64,000 bases of DNA from Gordonia neofelifaecis NRRL B-59395 (GTDB taxonomy: Bacteria > Actinomycetota > Actinomycetes > Mycobacteriales > Mycobacteriaceae), in the NCBI RefSeq assembly GCF_000192435.1, contig NZ_AEUD01000003.1, forward strand, positions 248,001 to 312,000, given 5' to 3'. The position numbers and the translations under genes are program-made. Below are positions 44,725 to 53,389 of the stretch, one piece after another. The notes beneath the pieces were generated by a model that was not told the origin of the DNA, did not search any database, and saw only the letters and a program-made list of their open reading frames with translations. Position 1 is the stretch's first letter; every line of letters begins with the position of its first letter.

Positions 44725-45831
44725 ATGCAGGTCGACGAGGTCGGACGCGTTCATCTCGTGGAGTCTGTGCCCCTGCTGCGGCCGGACGAACGGGTCGTGG
44801 AGTCGATGCTGGACGGCTGGCGCAACCAGCAGTTGTCACGCAATCTTCAGTTCGACACGATCGATCAGCGAGCGCGGTGTGTGCGCCGTTTCATCGAGCA
44901 CTCCAACGAAGAACCGTGGAACTGGACGCCGGCCATGGTCGAAGAGTTCTCCGCCGACCTGCGGTCAATCCATCATGTTGCGCACGCGACGCTGCGTGGT
45001 TATCACGCCGCGTTGCGCGCGTTCTGCTCGTACATCAGCAACCCGGACTACGGCTGGGACCTGGTGTGCGAGCAACTGTTCGGCACTCACCCGGCACAGG
45101 TCTTTCACGATTGGAACACCGCTCGACACATACAGCAGTATGACGGCCAGCCGACCAAGCGGCCCTATACAAAGCAGGAACTCGACGCCCTGTTCGAGCA
45201 CGCCGATGATGAGGTCGCCCGGATAGGTTCGACCAGTCGCAAAGGCTGGCAGGCTGCCTATCGCGACGCAACGATGATGAAGCTCTCCTACGGGTACGGG
45301 TTGCGATTCAACGAGGTCCGCCACCTGCAGACCGTCGATTTCGCCCGCAATCCGCACGCCCGGGAGTTCGGACGCTTCGGGGTGTGCAAGATCCGATACG
45401 GCAAGGCTCACCGAGGGTCGCCTCCCAAGCCTCGCTCGATACTGACCGTATGGCGGTGGACACCGCCGGTCATCGAGGACTGGCTGGCCAATGGCCGCGG
45501 CGATCCCGACTGCCTGGACATGTTCCCCAGCGAGCGCGGCGGGCTCGTCGTCGAATCAACATTGCTGCGACGAGTACGCCGGTACTGCACGGACGTCGGT
45601 ATTCCCGAGGGTGTAGACCTGCATTCGTTTCGCCGCTCGTACGCGACGCATCTGCTTGAGGACGACTGGGACCCGCGGTTCGTTCAGGACCAGATGGGCC
45701 ACGAGTACGCCTCAACCACTGGGATCTATCAGTTCACATCTGATGAGTTCCGCCGGTCGACGTTGCGATCAGCACTCGATCGAACGATGCACCAGGCACT
45801 GCACAGCGCAGAGGAAGGCACCCCGAAATGA
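44725..45831 (+). CDS. Tyrosine recombinase/integrase
   Basis: Site-specific recombinase of 368 residues. GGAGG precedes ATG 44725 by 5-6 bp; the longer open frame from 44482 is rejected. N-terminal core-binding SAM-like domain (about 40-130) with FDTIDQRARCVRRFIEH. Catalytic residues: Arg in YGYGLRFNEVRHL, Lys in RYGKAHRGS, H-x-x-R in LHSFRRSYATHLLE, His in DQMGHEYASTTG and Tyr in TGIYQFTS, so it should be active. Followed by two more genes of the module with ATGA overlap. Confidence 0.88.
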   Translation: MQVDEVGRVHLVESVPLLRPDERVVESMLDGWRNQQLSRNLQFDTIDQRARCVRRFIEHSNEEPWNWTPAMVEEFSADLRSIHHVAHATLRGYHAALRAFCSYISNPDYGWDLVCEQLFGTHPAQVFHDWNTARHIQQYDGQPTKRPYTKQELDALFEHADDEVARIGSTSRKGWQAAYRDATMMKLSYGYGLRFNEVRHLQTVDFARNPHAREFGRFGVCKIRYGKAHRGSPPKPRSILTVWRWTPPVIEDWLANGRGDPDCLDMFPSERGGLVVESTLLRRVRRYCTDVGIPEGVDLHSFRRSYATHLLEDDWDPRFVQDQMGHEYASTTGIYQFTSDEFRRSTLRSALDRTMHQALHSAEEGTPK

Positions 45832-46160
45832 AGAGACACGTCGACTACACATGGCGCCTGGCCGAGCTGATGGCAGCTCGAGGGATGAACAACACCACGG
45901 ACCTCATTCCGCTCCTCGCCGAACGCGACATCTCTCTCTCACGGCCACAGGTCTACCGCCTGGTCAACCAGAGACCCGAACGCGTCTCACTGCAACTGAT
46001 CGCGGCCCTGTGCGACATCTTCGGCTGCGGCCCCGACGCCCTGGTCACCGTTACCGCGGTCAACGCACGCGAACGACACACCGCAACCAACAGCGGCCCG
46101 AACGTCGTACCACTCGACCGCACAACGCGCCCACGGCGGGCCAACATCCTCGATGAATAG
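45828..46160 (+). CDS. Xre/Cro-type helix-turn-helix protein of the recombinase module
   Basis: DNA-binding protein of 110 residues, overlapping the integrase stop by 4 bp. LAELMAARGMNNTTDLIPLLAERDISLSRPQVYRLV (about 12-47) forms the helix-turn-helix and CDIFGCGPDALVTV follows, as in Cro/C1-type proteins with HTH_26. The C-terminal third is basic and disordered. It may regulate the module or serve as directionality factor. The role is inferred. Confidence 0.82.
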   Translation: MKRHVDYTWRLAELMAARGMNNTTDLIPLLAERDISLSRPQVYRLVNQRPERVSLQLIAALCDIFGCGPDALVTVTAVNARERHTATNSGPNVVPLDRTTRPRRANILDE

Positions 46161-46181
46161 GTTCGAAATGAGGTAACCGAG

Positions 46182-47666
46182 ATGCGCCCACACGGATTGA
46201 AACCGCACACACCAACCCGCGGCCGACCCCGGCTGGCCGATGGCAAATGGATCTGCGACCGATGCGGACGATCCACTACCCGCATCCAAGCTCGCTGGCC
46301 CGAAGGTCGCGTGTGTTTCACCTGCTGGTTCACCGCGATTCATACTCACGGGATCTGCCCCGCATGCGGCGCCGAACGACTCCTCCCCGGCCCCACCACA
46401 CCATCAGGAATCCCCTTGTGCGCACCGTGCGCTGGTATTACCGATGAGTTTCACTGCCGACGATGCGGAGAAGAGAACGGCCACCATCGCCGCGACATCT
46501 GTGCGCGGTGTGCGGTCCGCGAGGACCTGTACGGACTACTCGGCGGCAAACCTTCCGATCCGGTGCTGATAGGCCTCGTCGATGCCCTCTGCTCAGCAAA
46601 GCGTCCGGAATCGACGATCGTCTGGAAGCGCTCACCACGAGTCCAGGCCCTGCTGCGCGGCCTCGGCGACGGGTCGATCGCCGCAACGCATGACGGTCTC
46701 GACGAGCATCCCGGCCGGGCCACCGAGCATCTGCGGGCTCTCATGCAGCACCACGAGCTCCTCCCGCCGAGAGACCCGTGGCTCCCCCGGTTCGAGCACT
46801 GGATCGAGGACAAACTCGATGGGCTGCCCACCGAGGTCGCTCAACCAGCACGACATTTCGCGACGTGGCACCATCTGCGGCGTATTCGCCAGATCGCCGA
46901 TTCGGGCCAAGACACCCAGCCCGCCGTTCGATCAGCCAAGCAGGAGATCACCGAAACGGTGAAGTTCCTGAGCTGGCTCCATGAGGCCCACGGTCGAACG
47001 ATCCAGACGTGCACGCAACACGACGTCGACCAATGGATCGCCGCCGGACCGACGACTCGGCACGCCATCCGCACGTTCCTGGTCGTCAGCAAACGCACCA
47101 AGCTCAACACCACCGTGACTCTCGATCCTCGATACGCGCAGACCTGTCCAGCGCTCACCCAGGACCAGCGCATCGCCTGGATCGGCGAACTCGTCACCAC
47201 TCGCAGTGAGGCACTTCCCTATCGAGTCGCCGGCGTCTTGATTCTGCTCTACGCTCAGCCACTCAAAGGGATCGTCCGAACCCGCACCGCAGACATCGCC
47301 GATGGCGACCCCATGACCATCATTTTCGGTCGACACCCCGTCGACGTTCCCGAACCGTTCGCTGAACTCGTTCGCGAACTGCTGCACAGCAGAACAAATC
47401 TCCGAACCAGCGACGATGACAACCCCTGGCTGTTCCCCGGAACTCACGCGGGCCACCACCTGCATCCCGACACAATCATGCACCGTCTACGCCACCTCGG
47501 GCTGAGTAACCTCGGCGCCCGCAACAGCGCTCTGGACGATTTGGTCGTCGAATGCCCACCACCGGTCGTCGCTGACGCCCTGGGCTACAGCCATCAGGTC
47601 GCGTTCAATCATGCCGAACACTCAGCCGGAACGTGGGCACGCTACACAGGTCGACGGATCCGATGA
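46182..47666 (+). CDS. Zinc-ribbon protein with degenerate tyrosine-recombinase C-terminus
   Basis: Protein of 494 residues, third gene of the module. The first 115 residues contain four to five CxxC knuckles (CDRCGRST, CFTCWF, CPACGAE, CAPCAG, CRRCGEEN, CARCAV), a multi-zinc ribbon array. The C-terminal half resembles a tyrosine recombinase: LILLYAQPLKGIVRTRT in place of the first catalytic Arg box, NPWLFPGTHAG, LGARNSALDDL in place of HxxR, GYSHQVAFNH and the terminal Tyr in AGTWARYTGRR. The first Arg and the H of HxxR are altered, so it may be a structural partner rather than an active strand-exchange enzyme. Confidence 0.72.
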   Translation: MRPHGLKPHTPTRGRPRLADGKWICDRCGRSTTRIQARWPEGRVCFTCWFTAIHTHGICPACGAERLLPGPTTPSGIPLCAPCAGITDEFHCRRCGEENGHHRRDICARCAVREDLYGLLGGKPSDPVLIGLVDALCSAKRPESTIVWKRSPRVQALLRGLGDGSIAATHDGLDEHPGRATEHLRALMQHHELLPPRDPWLPRFEHWIEDKLDGLPTEVAQPARHFATWHHLRRIRQIADSGQDTQPAVRSAKQEITETVKFLSWLHEAHGRTIQTCTQHDVDQWIAAGPTTRHAIRTFLVVSKRTKLNTTVTLDPRYAQTCPALTQDQRIAWIGELVTTRSEALPYRVAGVLILLYAQPLKGIVRTRTADIADGDPMTIIFGRHPVDVPEPFAELVRELLHSRTNLRTSDDDNPWLFPGTHAGHHLHPDTIMHRLRHLGLSNLGARNSALDDLVVECPPPVVADALGYSHQVAFNHAEHSAGTWARYTGRRIR

Positions 47667-47693
47667 CACCCCGCTCAAACGAGAACTGATCGT

Positions 47694-48047
47694 TCAGCAG
47701 CAGGTGTTGAGGACCCCGCGAAGCGCTTCGAGATTGACAGGTTCAGCCCGGTAGAAATTGTTCACACCGCGACGTTGCGAGGTGACTAGGCCTGCGCCGC
47801 GGAGCTGGTTGAGGTGATGCGTCGCGGTGCCGCCGGAGACACCTACCGCACAGGCGAGATCGCTGGCGGTCATCTCGCGAGTCGGATCTGTCATCAGCAG
47901 AGACATCATCCGGATGCGAGTCGGGTCGGCGAGAGCTTTGAGTCGCAGCGCGAGCTCGACCGCATTCTCGGTCGACATCGGCCCGGCCGCCAGAGGTGCG
48001 CAGCAGATCGGAGCACTGACGTCGATCACTGGCAATGACTTGGGCAT
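47694..48047 (-). CDS. arsR: ArsR family arsenic-sensing repressor
   Basis: Winged-helix repressor of 117 residues. LALRLKALADPTRIRMMSLL and SDLACAVGVSGGTATHHLNQLRGAGLV form the DNA-binding part. Vicinal cysteines occur near the N-terminus (PICCAPL) and at the C-terminus (LNTCC), candidate As(III) ligands of the actinobacterial type. TAGCTT, six bases before the ATG, is a -10 and gives a leaderless mRNA. It is divergent from arsI and shares an operator with it. Confidence 0.87.
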   Translation of the reverse strand: MPKSLPVIDVSAPICCAPLAAGPMSTENAVELALRLKALADPTRIRMMSLLMTDPTREMTASDLACAVGVSGGTATHHLNQLRGAGLVTSQRRGVNNFYRAEPVNLEALRGVLNTCC

Positions 48048-48053
48048 ATTTCC

Positions 48054-48097
48054 AAGCTACCAAAGCCTTTGACATACATCAAAGCTATGGGTACAAC
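48054..48097. promoter_or_regulatory. Divergent ars promoters sharing one operator
   Basis: Forward promoter: TTGACA (48069-48074), 17 bp, TACAAC (48092-48097). Reverse promoter: TTGATG (48077-48082 complement), 17 bp, TAGCTT (48054-48059 complement). The inverted repeat CTTTGA-6-TCAAAG (48067-48084) contains both -35 elements, so one ArsR dimer would silence both directions. Confidence 0.65.
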
Positions 48098-48143
48098 GGA
48101 GTGGTCAGACACTTCGACATTCCTCAAAGCCTTGGAGGCTCTC

Positions 48144-48617
48144 ATGTCCCGCGTTCAACTCGCCCTCAACGTCGACGACCTGGAAGCGTCGATCGCGTTC
48201 TACAGCAAGCTGTTCAACACCGCCCCCGCGAAGGTCAAGCCCGGCTATGCGAACTTCGCGATCGATGAACCCGCACTGAAGCTGGTCCTGCTGGAGAACC
48301 GCGGCGAGGGTGGCACCATCAACCACCTCGGCGTCGAGGTCGACTCCAGCGAGACCGTGCACGGCGAGATCGCTCGCCTGACCGGCGAAGGACTGTTCAC
48401 CGAGGAGCAGATCAACACCACCTGTTGCTTCGCCACTCAAGACAAAGTGTGGGTCGGCGCTCCTGACGGTGAACGCTGGGAGGTCTACACCGTCCTGGCC
48501 GACTCGGACACCTTCGGCGAGGCACCCGCGCTCGCCTCAGAAGGCTCCGACCTGGGCCTGACGCAGGCGTCGCAGGACTCGTCAGCGTGCTGCACACCGG
48601 CTTCCTCGTGCTGCTGA
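48144..48617 (+). CDS. arsI: ArsI/CadI-type metalloenzyme (C-As lyase family)
   Basis: VOC-fold protein of 157 residues. GGAGG precedes ATG 48144. N-terminal strand SRVQLALNVDDLEASIAFY with linked LFNT, then INHLGVEVDSSETV (His ligand), the vicinal pair in NTTCCFATQDKVWV (thiols that bind As(III) in ArsI) and GERWEVYTVL (Glu ligand). ArsI removes methyl or aromatic groups from trivalent organoarsenicals with O2; CadI proteins look alike. The Cys-Cys pair and the ars context favour ArsI. The tail ends SSACCTPASSCC, extra thiols. Confidence 0.84.
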   Translation: MSRVQLALNVDDLEASIAFYSKLFNTAPAKVKPGYANFAIDEPALKLVLLENRGEGGTINHLGVEVDSSETVHGEIARLTGEGLFTEEQINTTCCFATQDKVWVGAPDGERWEVYTVLADSDTFGEAPALASEGSDLGLTQASQDSSACCTPASSCC

Positions 48618-48639
48618 ACCTGCGGTGATTTCGAGCTGG

Positions 48640-48671
48640 CGAGGGGCGTCACTGCTGGGTGGCGCCCCTCG
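48640..48671 (+). terminator. Hairpin terminator after arsI
   Basis: CGAGGGGCG (48640-48648) pairs with CGCCCCTCG (48663-48671), a 9-bp GC-rich stem without U-tract, between arsI and the second arsR. Confidence 0.5.
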
Positions 48672-48673
48672 TG

Positions 48674-48708
48674 TTGCGACCAATATCGATCAATGTCAAT
48701 ATCGATGC
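48674..48708 (+). promoter_or_regulatory. Promoter and operator of the arsR-acr3-arsC operon
   Basis: TTGCGA (48674-48679) and CAATAT (48697-48702) are 17 bp apart; the ATG at 48709 is six bases further, again leaderless. The 10-mer CAATATCGAT occurs twice (48681-48690 and 48697-48706), so the operator overlaps the promoter. Confidence 0.5.
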
Positions 48709-49071
48709 ATGTCGAAACCATTGGGGATTGAGATCCCGCCGGTGCGGTGTTCGTCGCTGGTGCGGGAGCCGTTGACGCCCGAACGGTCGGTGCAGGCGGC
48801 CGTGGTGTTCAAAGCGCTGGCCGATCCGGTGCGGTTGCAGTTGTTCAGTTTGATCGCCAGCCATGACGGCGGCCAGGCGTGTGTGTGCGACATCTCTCCG
48901 GCGGTCGATGTCTCGCAGCCGACGGTCTCCCATCACCTGAAGGTCCTGCGGACCGCCGGCCTCCTGGAGTCCGAGCGCCGCGGATCCTGGGTGCACTACC
49001 GGGTTGTGCCAGCTGCCCTCGACATCGTTGCCGCCATCGTGGCACCACTGACCGGGAAGGCTCTGGCATGA
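48709..49071 (+). CDS. arsR: ArsR family repressor, second copy
   Basis: Repressor of 120 residues, unlike the first ArsR. FKALADPVRLQLFSLIASH and the metal-site segment GGQACVCDISPAVDVSQPTVSHHLKVLRTAG contain the classical C-x-C-D of ArsR (CVC) in the alpha-3 region, together with an N-terminal Cys in VRCSSLV. It heads an operon in which its stop overlaps acr3. Two unlike ArsR proteins, with different thiol sites, control two transcription units of the locus. Confidence 0.87.
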   Translation: MSKPLGIEIPPVRCSSLVREPLTPERSVQAAVVFKALADPVRLQLFSLIASHDGGQACVCDISPAVDVSQPTVSHHLKVLRTAGLLESERRGSWVHYRVVPAALDIVAAIVAPLTGKALA

Positions 49072-50159
49072 GCGTCCAGACGCCGAGCCGCAGCGTCGCC
49101 GGCAAGTTGTCGACGCTAGATCGGTTCCTTCCGGTGTGGATCGGGTTGGCGATGGTCGCCGGGCTGCTGCTCGGCCGCCTCATTCCGGGCCTGAACACCG
49201 CCATCGACAAGATCCAGATCGACGGGATCTCCCTGCCGATCGCACTCGGGTTGCTGATCATGATGTACCCGGTGCTGGCGAAAGTCCGCTACGACCGCCT
49301 CGACACCGTGACCGGAGACCGCCGCCTGCTCATCGGATCGCTGGTCCTGAACTGGGTGGTCGGCCCGGCACTGATGTTCGCCCTGGCGTGGCTGCTGCTG
49401 CCGGACCTGCCCGAGTATCGCACCGGCTTGATCATCGTCGGCCTGGCCCGCTGCATCGCGATGGTCATCATCTGGAACGACCTCGCGTGCGGTGACCGCG
49501 AGGCCGCGGCCGTGCTGGTGGCGATCAACTCGGTGTTCCAGGTCCTGATGTTCGCCGTCCTGGGCTGGTTCTACCTGTCGGTCCTGCCCGGCTGGCTCGG
49601 CCTTGAACAGACCACCATCGACACCTCACCATGGCAGATCGCCAAATCAGTACTGATCTTCCTCGGCATTCCCCTGCTCGCCGGCTACCTCAGCCGCCGG
49701 ATCGGCGAACGCCGCCGCGGCCGCGACTGGTACGAACAATCGTTCCTGCCTCGCATCGGACCGTGGGCCCTGTACGGGCTGCTGTTCACGATCGTGCTGC
49801 TGTTCAGCCTCCAAGGCGACCAGATCACCTCCCGCCCCGGCGACGTCGCCCGCATCGCACTTCCGCTGCTGGCCTACTTCGCGATCATGTGGGGCGGCGG
49901 CTACCTCCTCGGCGCCCTCCTGGGCCTGGGTTACGAGCGCACCACCACCCTCGCGTTCACCGCCGCGGGCAACAACTTCGAACTCGCGATCGCCGTCGCG
50001 ATCGGCACCTACGGCGCCACCTCCGGCCAAGCCCTCGCCGGCGTCGTCGGGCCCCTCATCGAGGTCCCCGTCCTGGTCGCCCTGGTCTACGTCTCACTCG
50101 CCCTCCGAAAACGCTTCACCCCCACCACTTCTCAGCCCACCGAAAGGGATTTGCCATGA
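49068..50159 (+). CDS. acr3: Acr3-type arsenite efflux permease
   Basis: Ten-helix membrane exporter of 363 residues, coupled to arsR by an ATGA overlap. The essential Cys motif is [18 protein letters not shown] (about 125-142), and [17 protein letters not shown] is the other signature. It exports As(III) across the cytoplasmic membrane using the proton-motive force. Often named arsB in annotations, but it belongs to the Acr3/BART group. Confidence 0.92.
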   Translation: MSVQTPSRSVAGKLSTLDRFLPVWIGLAMVAGLLLGRLIPGLNTAIDKIQIDGISLPIALGLLIMMYPVLAKVRYDRLDTVTGDRRLLIGSLVLNWVVGPALMFALAWLLLPDLPEYRTGLIIVGLARCIAMVIIWNDLACGDREAAAVLVAINSVFQVLMFAVLGWFYLSVLPGWLGLEQTTIDTSPWQIAKSVLIFLGIPLLAGYLSRRIGERRRGRDWYEQSFLPRIGPWALYGLLFTIVLLFSLQGDQITSRPGDVARIALPLLAYFAIMWGGGYLLGALLGLGYERTTTLAFTAAGNNFELAIAVAIGTYGATSGQALAGVVGPLIEVPVLVALVYVSLALRKRFTPTTSQPTERDLP

Positions 50160-50557
50160 CACCGTCCGTGCTGTTCGTGTGCGTCAAGAACGGAGGCAAG
50201 TCCGTGATGGCCGAAGGTCTCCTGCGCCAGGCCGCGGGCGATGCGATCGAGGTGCACTCAGCCGGCACACGCCCCGGCACCGCCGTCAACGCCCTCTCCG
50301 CCGAGGCTCTCGCCGAGGTCGGCGTCGACATCACCGGTCACGTCCCGGTCGGCATCGACCCGGCCCTGCTCGCTCGCGTCGACAAAGTGATCACCCTGGG
50401 TCGAGAAGCCGTCGTCGACGTCCCCGGAGTCACCGTCATCAACTGGGATACCGACGAGCCCTCCGAACGCGGCATCGACGGCATCGAACGCATGCGCCTA
50501 GTCCGCGACGACATCACCGCCCGCGTCCGAAACCTCAGCAATGAACTTACGAAGTAA
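50156..50557 (+). CDS. arsC: Arsenate reductase, low-molecular-weight phosphatase type (mycothiol-dependent)
   Basis: Protein of 133 residues starting at ATG 50156 inside the acr3 stop. The P-loop is [19 protein letters not shown] with Cys 9; the Arg of the usual CX5R loop is Lys, as in corynebacterial ArsC1/ArsC2, which join arsenate to mycothiol and rely on mycoredoxin. [12 protein letters not shown] near 95-106 holds the general-acid Asp. It supplies As(III) to Acr3. Last gene of the operon. Confidence 0.88.
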   Translation: MTPSVLFVCVKNGGKSVMAEGLLRQAAGDAIEVHSAGTRPGTAVNALSAEALAEVGVDITGHVPVGIDPALLARVDKVITLGREAVVDVPGVTVINWDTDEPSERGIDGIERMRLVRDDITARVRNLSNELTK

Positions 50558-50894
50558 GCCCTCGTTCAATAGACGACGGAAGCAACGCTGACTCGGTTCC
50601 GGTCTCGGCCGCTATACGCACGGATGCAATACGCAGGGTGTCCACTAGTAGCTTGACAACCCGCTGGTATAGCGAAAAGCGCTCGCTACCGCGCAGTCTC
50701 GCTCGATACGATTCCGACCGATTCACTTGCTGGGAGTCTGCTCCTGAGGCTGGTCGGTTGAGTTCCAGTAGAAGGGTAGGAAGCGCCTGATGGCCTGTCG
50801 GATTAGCGAGCTGGTGCTCGAGTGTCACGACCCTGGCGTTGTCTACAGCCATCGTTCGACGTGGCTGCATTCTCAGGCGGCGTGCATCTCGAAT
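50558..50894. other. Region without recognisable genes downstream of arsC
   Basis: About 340 bp. A reverse-strand frame (50547-51200) is open across it but runs antisense through the reductase remnant and has no motif I can identify. Nothing else seen. Confidence 0.4.
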
Positions 50895-51428
50895 GCGTTC
50901 CTCCTCATTATCGGAATCGGCGTGGAGCCCAACGTCGACCTCGCCGCCGCCGCAGACCTTCGACCTCGCCGCCGCAGACCTTGCCGTTGACATGGCGTCG
51001 TCATCGACGGCCACGCTTGGACCAGTGATCCCGACGTCGTGGCCGCCGGGGATTGCGCCAGCCACGACATGGCCCGCTACGGACGTCGCATTCGCCTGGA
51101 GTCCGTGCCGAGCGCCGCCGAGTGGGCCAAGGTCGCTGCCGCGACCATCTGCGGAAAGCCTAAGGAGATAAAGGCGCTCCCCTGGTTCTGGTCGGATCAA
51201 TACGATCTCAAGCTCCAGATCGCCGGGCTCAACACTGGATACGACGAAGTCGTCCTCAGTGGAAACCCGACCCGTGACTGCGACTTCACCTGCTACTACC
51301 TACGCAGTGCGGAGCTGATTGCGGCGGACTGCATCAATCGTCCCCGCGATTTCATGTTCAGTAAGCGGGTCATCACCCAGCAGCTCCCCATCGGCCGCGC
51401 CGAACTGTCACCCGCCGGTGCAGTGTGA
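50895..51428 (+). pseudogene. Remnant of a ferredoxin reductase gene (C-terminal half)
   Basis: Decayed FAD-dependent ferredoxin reductase. It enters with LIIGIGVEPNVDLAAAADL (50904-50960), is broken by an approximately 22-bp tandem duplication (second copy 50961-50982) and a further base loss near 50992, and then reads VVIDGHAWTSDPDVVAAGDC, RYGRRIRLESVPSAAEWAKV, LPWFWSDQYDLKLQIAGL and SKRVITQQLPIGRAEL to the stop at 51428. These are the FAD-binding end and the reductase C-terminal domain. The N-terminal 200 residues are absent. The gene is not functional. Confidence 0.75.
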
Positions 51429-51679
51429 GGCGACTCTGCCTTGAGGGCGATCGATGTGAGTCGGCGAGCGATACGCAATTCGAAAGGACGAACAGGTCCA
51501 AACCTCATTCGGCGCGTCCACTGACGAAAAGTCGCGGCTTCGATAGCCTGGCTCGCGAATCGGCCTTTCCCGCCGAGCTCGACATCGACCCATGGGCTAT
51601 GCATGCCCCAACCTGGAACGCATCCTGGCAATTGACTGGTCTTCGACACCAACGCCCCGCGACTCGGAAAGGACGGCAT

Positions 51680-52744
51680 ATGCTCCGCAAGACCTACATC
51701 CAGGGTTACCCCCATCAGATCGGGGGCCACTGTGGTTCAGGCGCGATGCGAGATCTGCTGCACTGGCACGATCTCGGGTGGGACGGACCGCCCAGCGAAG
51801 GGCTCGTATTTACCCTCGGGGGCGCCTTGGGGTTGTCCTATCTTCGATCGAATGCCCTCGTTCCACCGCTGTATCTGGTGGGACGAGGTGCCGACTTCGA
51901 AGTCGACCTACCCCGCCGGCTCGGCGGGCAGGTCCAGGTCCTCACCACCGATGATCCAGAGGAGGGATGGTCGTGGGTACGCGACGAAATCGACTCCGGT
52001 CGACCAAGCCTGGTGTGGGGCGACATCGCCGAGCTACCGTATCTGAGGGTCCAGATGCAGATGAGCCGCCACGACATCGTCGTAATCGGCTACGACGAGG
52101 ACGCGGGCGTAGCGTTCGTCGTAGACAACGACCGGGCCGAGGTGCAGGCGGTCCCCTTCCACTCGCTGGCTCGGGCCAGGTCTTCGACGTCGTTCCCACA
52201 GCCGACGCGCCACTGCACGTATCGCATTACCTGGCCGAGCGAGCTCCCCACTATCGGCGACACTGCAGCGGCAGCGTTTCGGCAGTCTGCTGACAACTTG
52301 CGTCAGGCATCGGGGGCAAGCATCGCCGATCTCACCGCAGCCAGCGGTGCCGAGGGCTTGGCCGCTGCGGCAGCGCTGGCCGCCGACGTCCACGCCTGGG
52401 CCGACCTTCCAGATGACGAACTTGAAATCTTACTGTTCGGCCTCGGCGCGTTCATCGAGAAGGCAGGCACCGGCGGCGGGTTGTTCCGACGCTTACTCGC
52501 CGAGGGGTGCGCTGAGGTCGCAAGACTGACTGGCGACCTCGCCACAGCAGACCTGGCGCAAGCCGCCGACTGCTGTGCGCGGGCCTGGACCGAGACCGCG
52601 CGCGCCGGGATCCAGCGCGGTGCTGATGTGCGAGCTCGCCTAGATGCGGTGGCCGAGGCCGCCGGTCGACTGCCAAAGGAGGAGACTGATCTTGTCGAGG
52701 CTTTGGAACTTGCGTCCAGCTCGTTGGCGACTGCAGACCACTAA
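51680..52744 (+). CDS. BtrH N-terminal domain / DUF4872-like protein
   Basis: Protein of 354 residues. AAAGGA lies 7 bp before ATG 51680. The first part is papain/C39-like: the nucleophile Cys is in YPHQIGGHCGSGAMRDLLHW (about 10-29), and SRHDIVVIGYDEDAGVAFVVDND has the catalytic His. The second half is helical and alanine-rich, as in DUF4872. BtrH transfers an acyl group from a carrier protein in butirosin synthesis; most relatives are orphans of unknown role. Here it is the only intact gene between pseudogenes. Its frame lacks stops or shifts, so it is probably functional. Confidence 0.75.
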   Translation: MLRKTYIQGYPHQIGGHCGSGAMRDLLHWHDLGWDGPPSEGLVFTLGGALGLSYLRSNALVPPLYLVGRGADFEVDLPRRLGGQVQVLTTDDPEEGWSWVRDEIDSGRPSLVWGDIAELPYLRVQMQMSRHDIVVIGYDEDAGVAFVVDNDRAEVQAVPFHSLARARSSTSFPQPTRHCTYRITWPSELPTIGDTAAAAFRQSADNLRQASGASIADLTAASGAEGLAAAAALAADVHAWADLPDDELEILLFGLGAFIEKAGTGGGLFRRLLAEGCAEVARLTGDLATADLAQAADCCARAWTETARAGIQRGADVRARLDAVAEAAGRLPKEETDLVEALELASSSLATADH

Positions 52745-53064
52745 CCGTCGTCTCGTGGAAATAAGATCAGGAGCCCATTATGTAAGACGAAGTTGTTGTA
52801 GAGAACGGCGTTACACGGGGAACACGTTTTGTTGCGGTGGAACTTTGATATATCTCTCAAAAGAGAACGCTAGTGACAAATACACCATGGACGCATCCCG
52901 CCGGCACACTCGACGGGGTCGCTGCGCGACCAGCTCATCGAACTGATGTGAGTAGTTCGACCAGGACAACGACGCCGAGCAACGAACCGACACCGACGCC
53001 ATGATCAGGACCATCACCAGGTTCGCTTCGATCAGTGAACTCGAGTGGGCCGGCAGGCTGCCTG
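52745..53064. other. Intergenic debris, no gene recognised
   Basis: The first 130 bp are AT-rich for this genome (many TT/AA steps around 52790-52890), unlike its neighbours. No frame shows a known domain. It leads into the transposase and regulator remnants. Confidence 0.4.
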
Positions 53065-53205
53065 AACATATGGGCGGTGGAGAACAGCAAAGGCCTCGGC
53101 CATCCTGTCGCTGTGGCTGCTCGAGCAGGGGAATCGGTTGTCGATGTCCCTCCACCGAGACCGCCCGAGTGCGCCAGCTCTCCCGCGCGGCGGGCCGCTG
53201 ATGCG
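53065..53205 (+). pseudogene. Remnant of an IS110-type transposase
   Basis: Reading across frame changes gives IWAVENSKGLGHPVAV, WLLEQG, ESVVDVP and STETARVRQLSRAAGR, the order seen in the IS110-family DEDD transposase segment W-A-V/I-E-N-A-x-G-L-G ... V-V-D-V-P-x-x-x-T-A-R-V-R-x-L-S. At least two frameshifts are needed and the flanks are missing, so only a scrap of the insertion sequence remains. Confidence 0.55.
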
Positions 53206-53389
53206 GTGCGGGCGGCGCAGCGGGACCGGCAACAGGTACTCGACTGTGAGGCGGCGGGTGACAGCCGGGGTTGCAGCAACCACAAGGTGAGCCCGGCAGG
53301 TCGTCCCACGCCGCGGCGATCGCGCCGCCGTGCGCCATCGCCGAGAGTCGTGACATGCAGGGGCGCTGCGGCAAAGAGGGAAGCTTGTC

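Larger units (their letters stand above)
43971..47690. mobile_element. Putative integrated element with a three-gene recombinase module
   Basis: The left limit is set where the VapB-like frame is cut; the right limit lies between the third recombinase gene (stop 47666) and arsR (stop 47694). The element carries a tyrosine recombinase, an Xre-type protein and a zinc-ribbon recombinase-like protein in one operon, preceded by about 750 bp of non-coding lower-GC DNA. I found no obvious flanking direct repeats, so the boundaries are inferred. The arsenic genes next to it may be cargo. Confidence 0.45.

Noticed and set aside
43971-50557. Flanking direct repeats or a tRNA attachment site for the island
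   Set aside because: I compared both sides by eye and found no convincing repeat or tRNA; boundaries remain open.
50547-51200. 217-codon reverse-strand frame after arsC
   Set aside because: Its first third is antisense to the ferredoxin reductase remnant; no recognisable domain in the rest.
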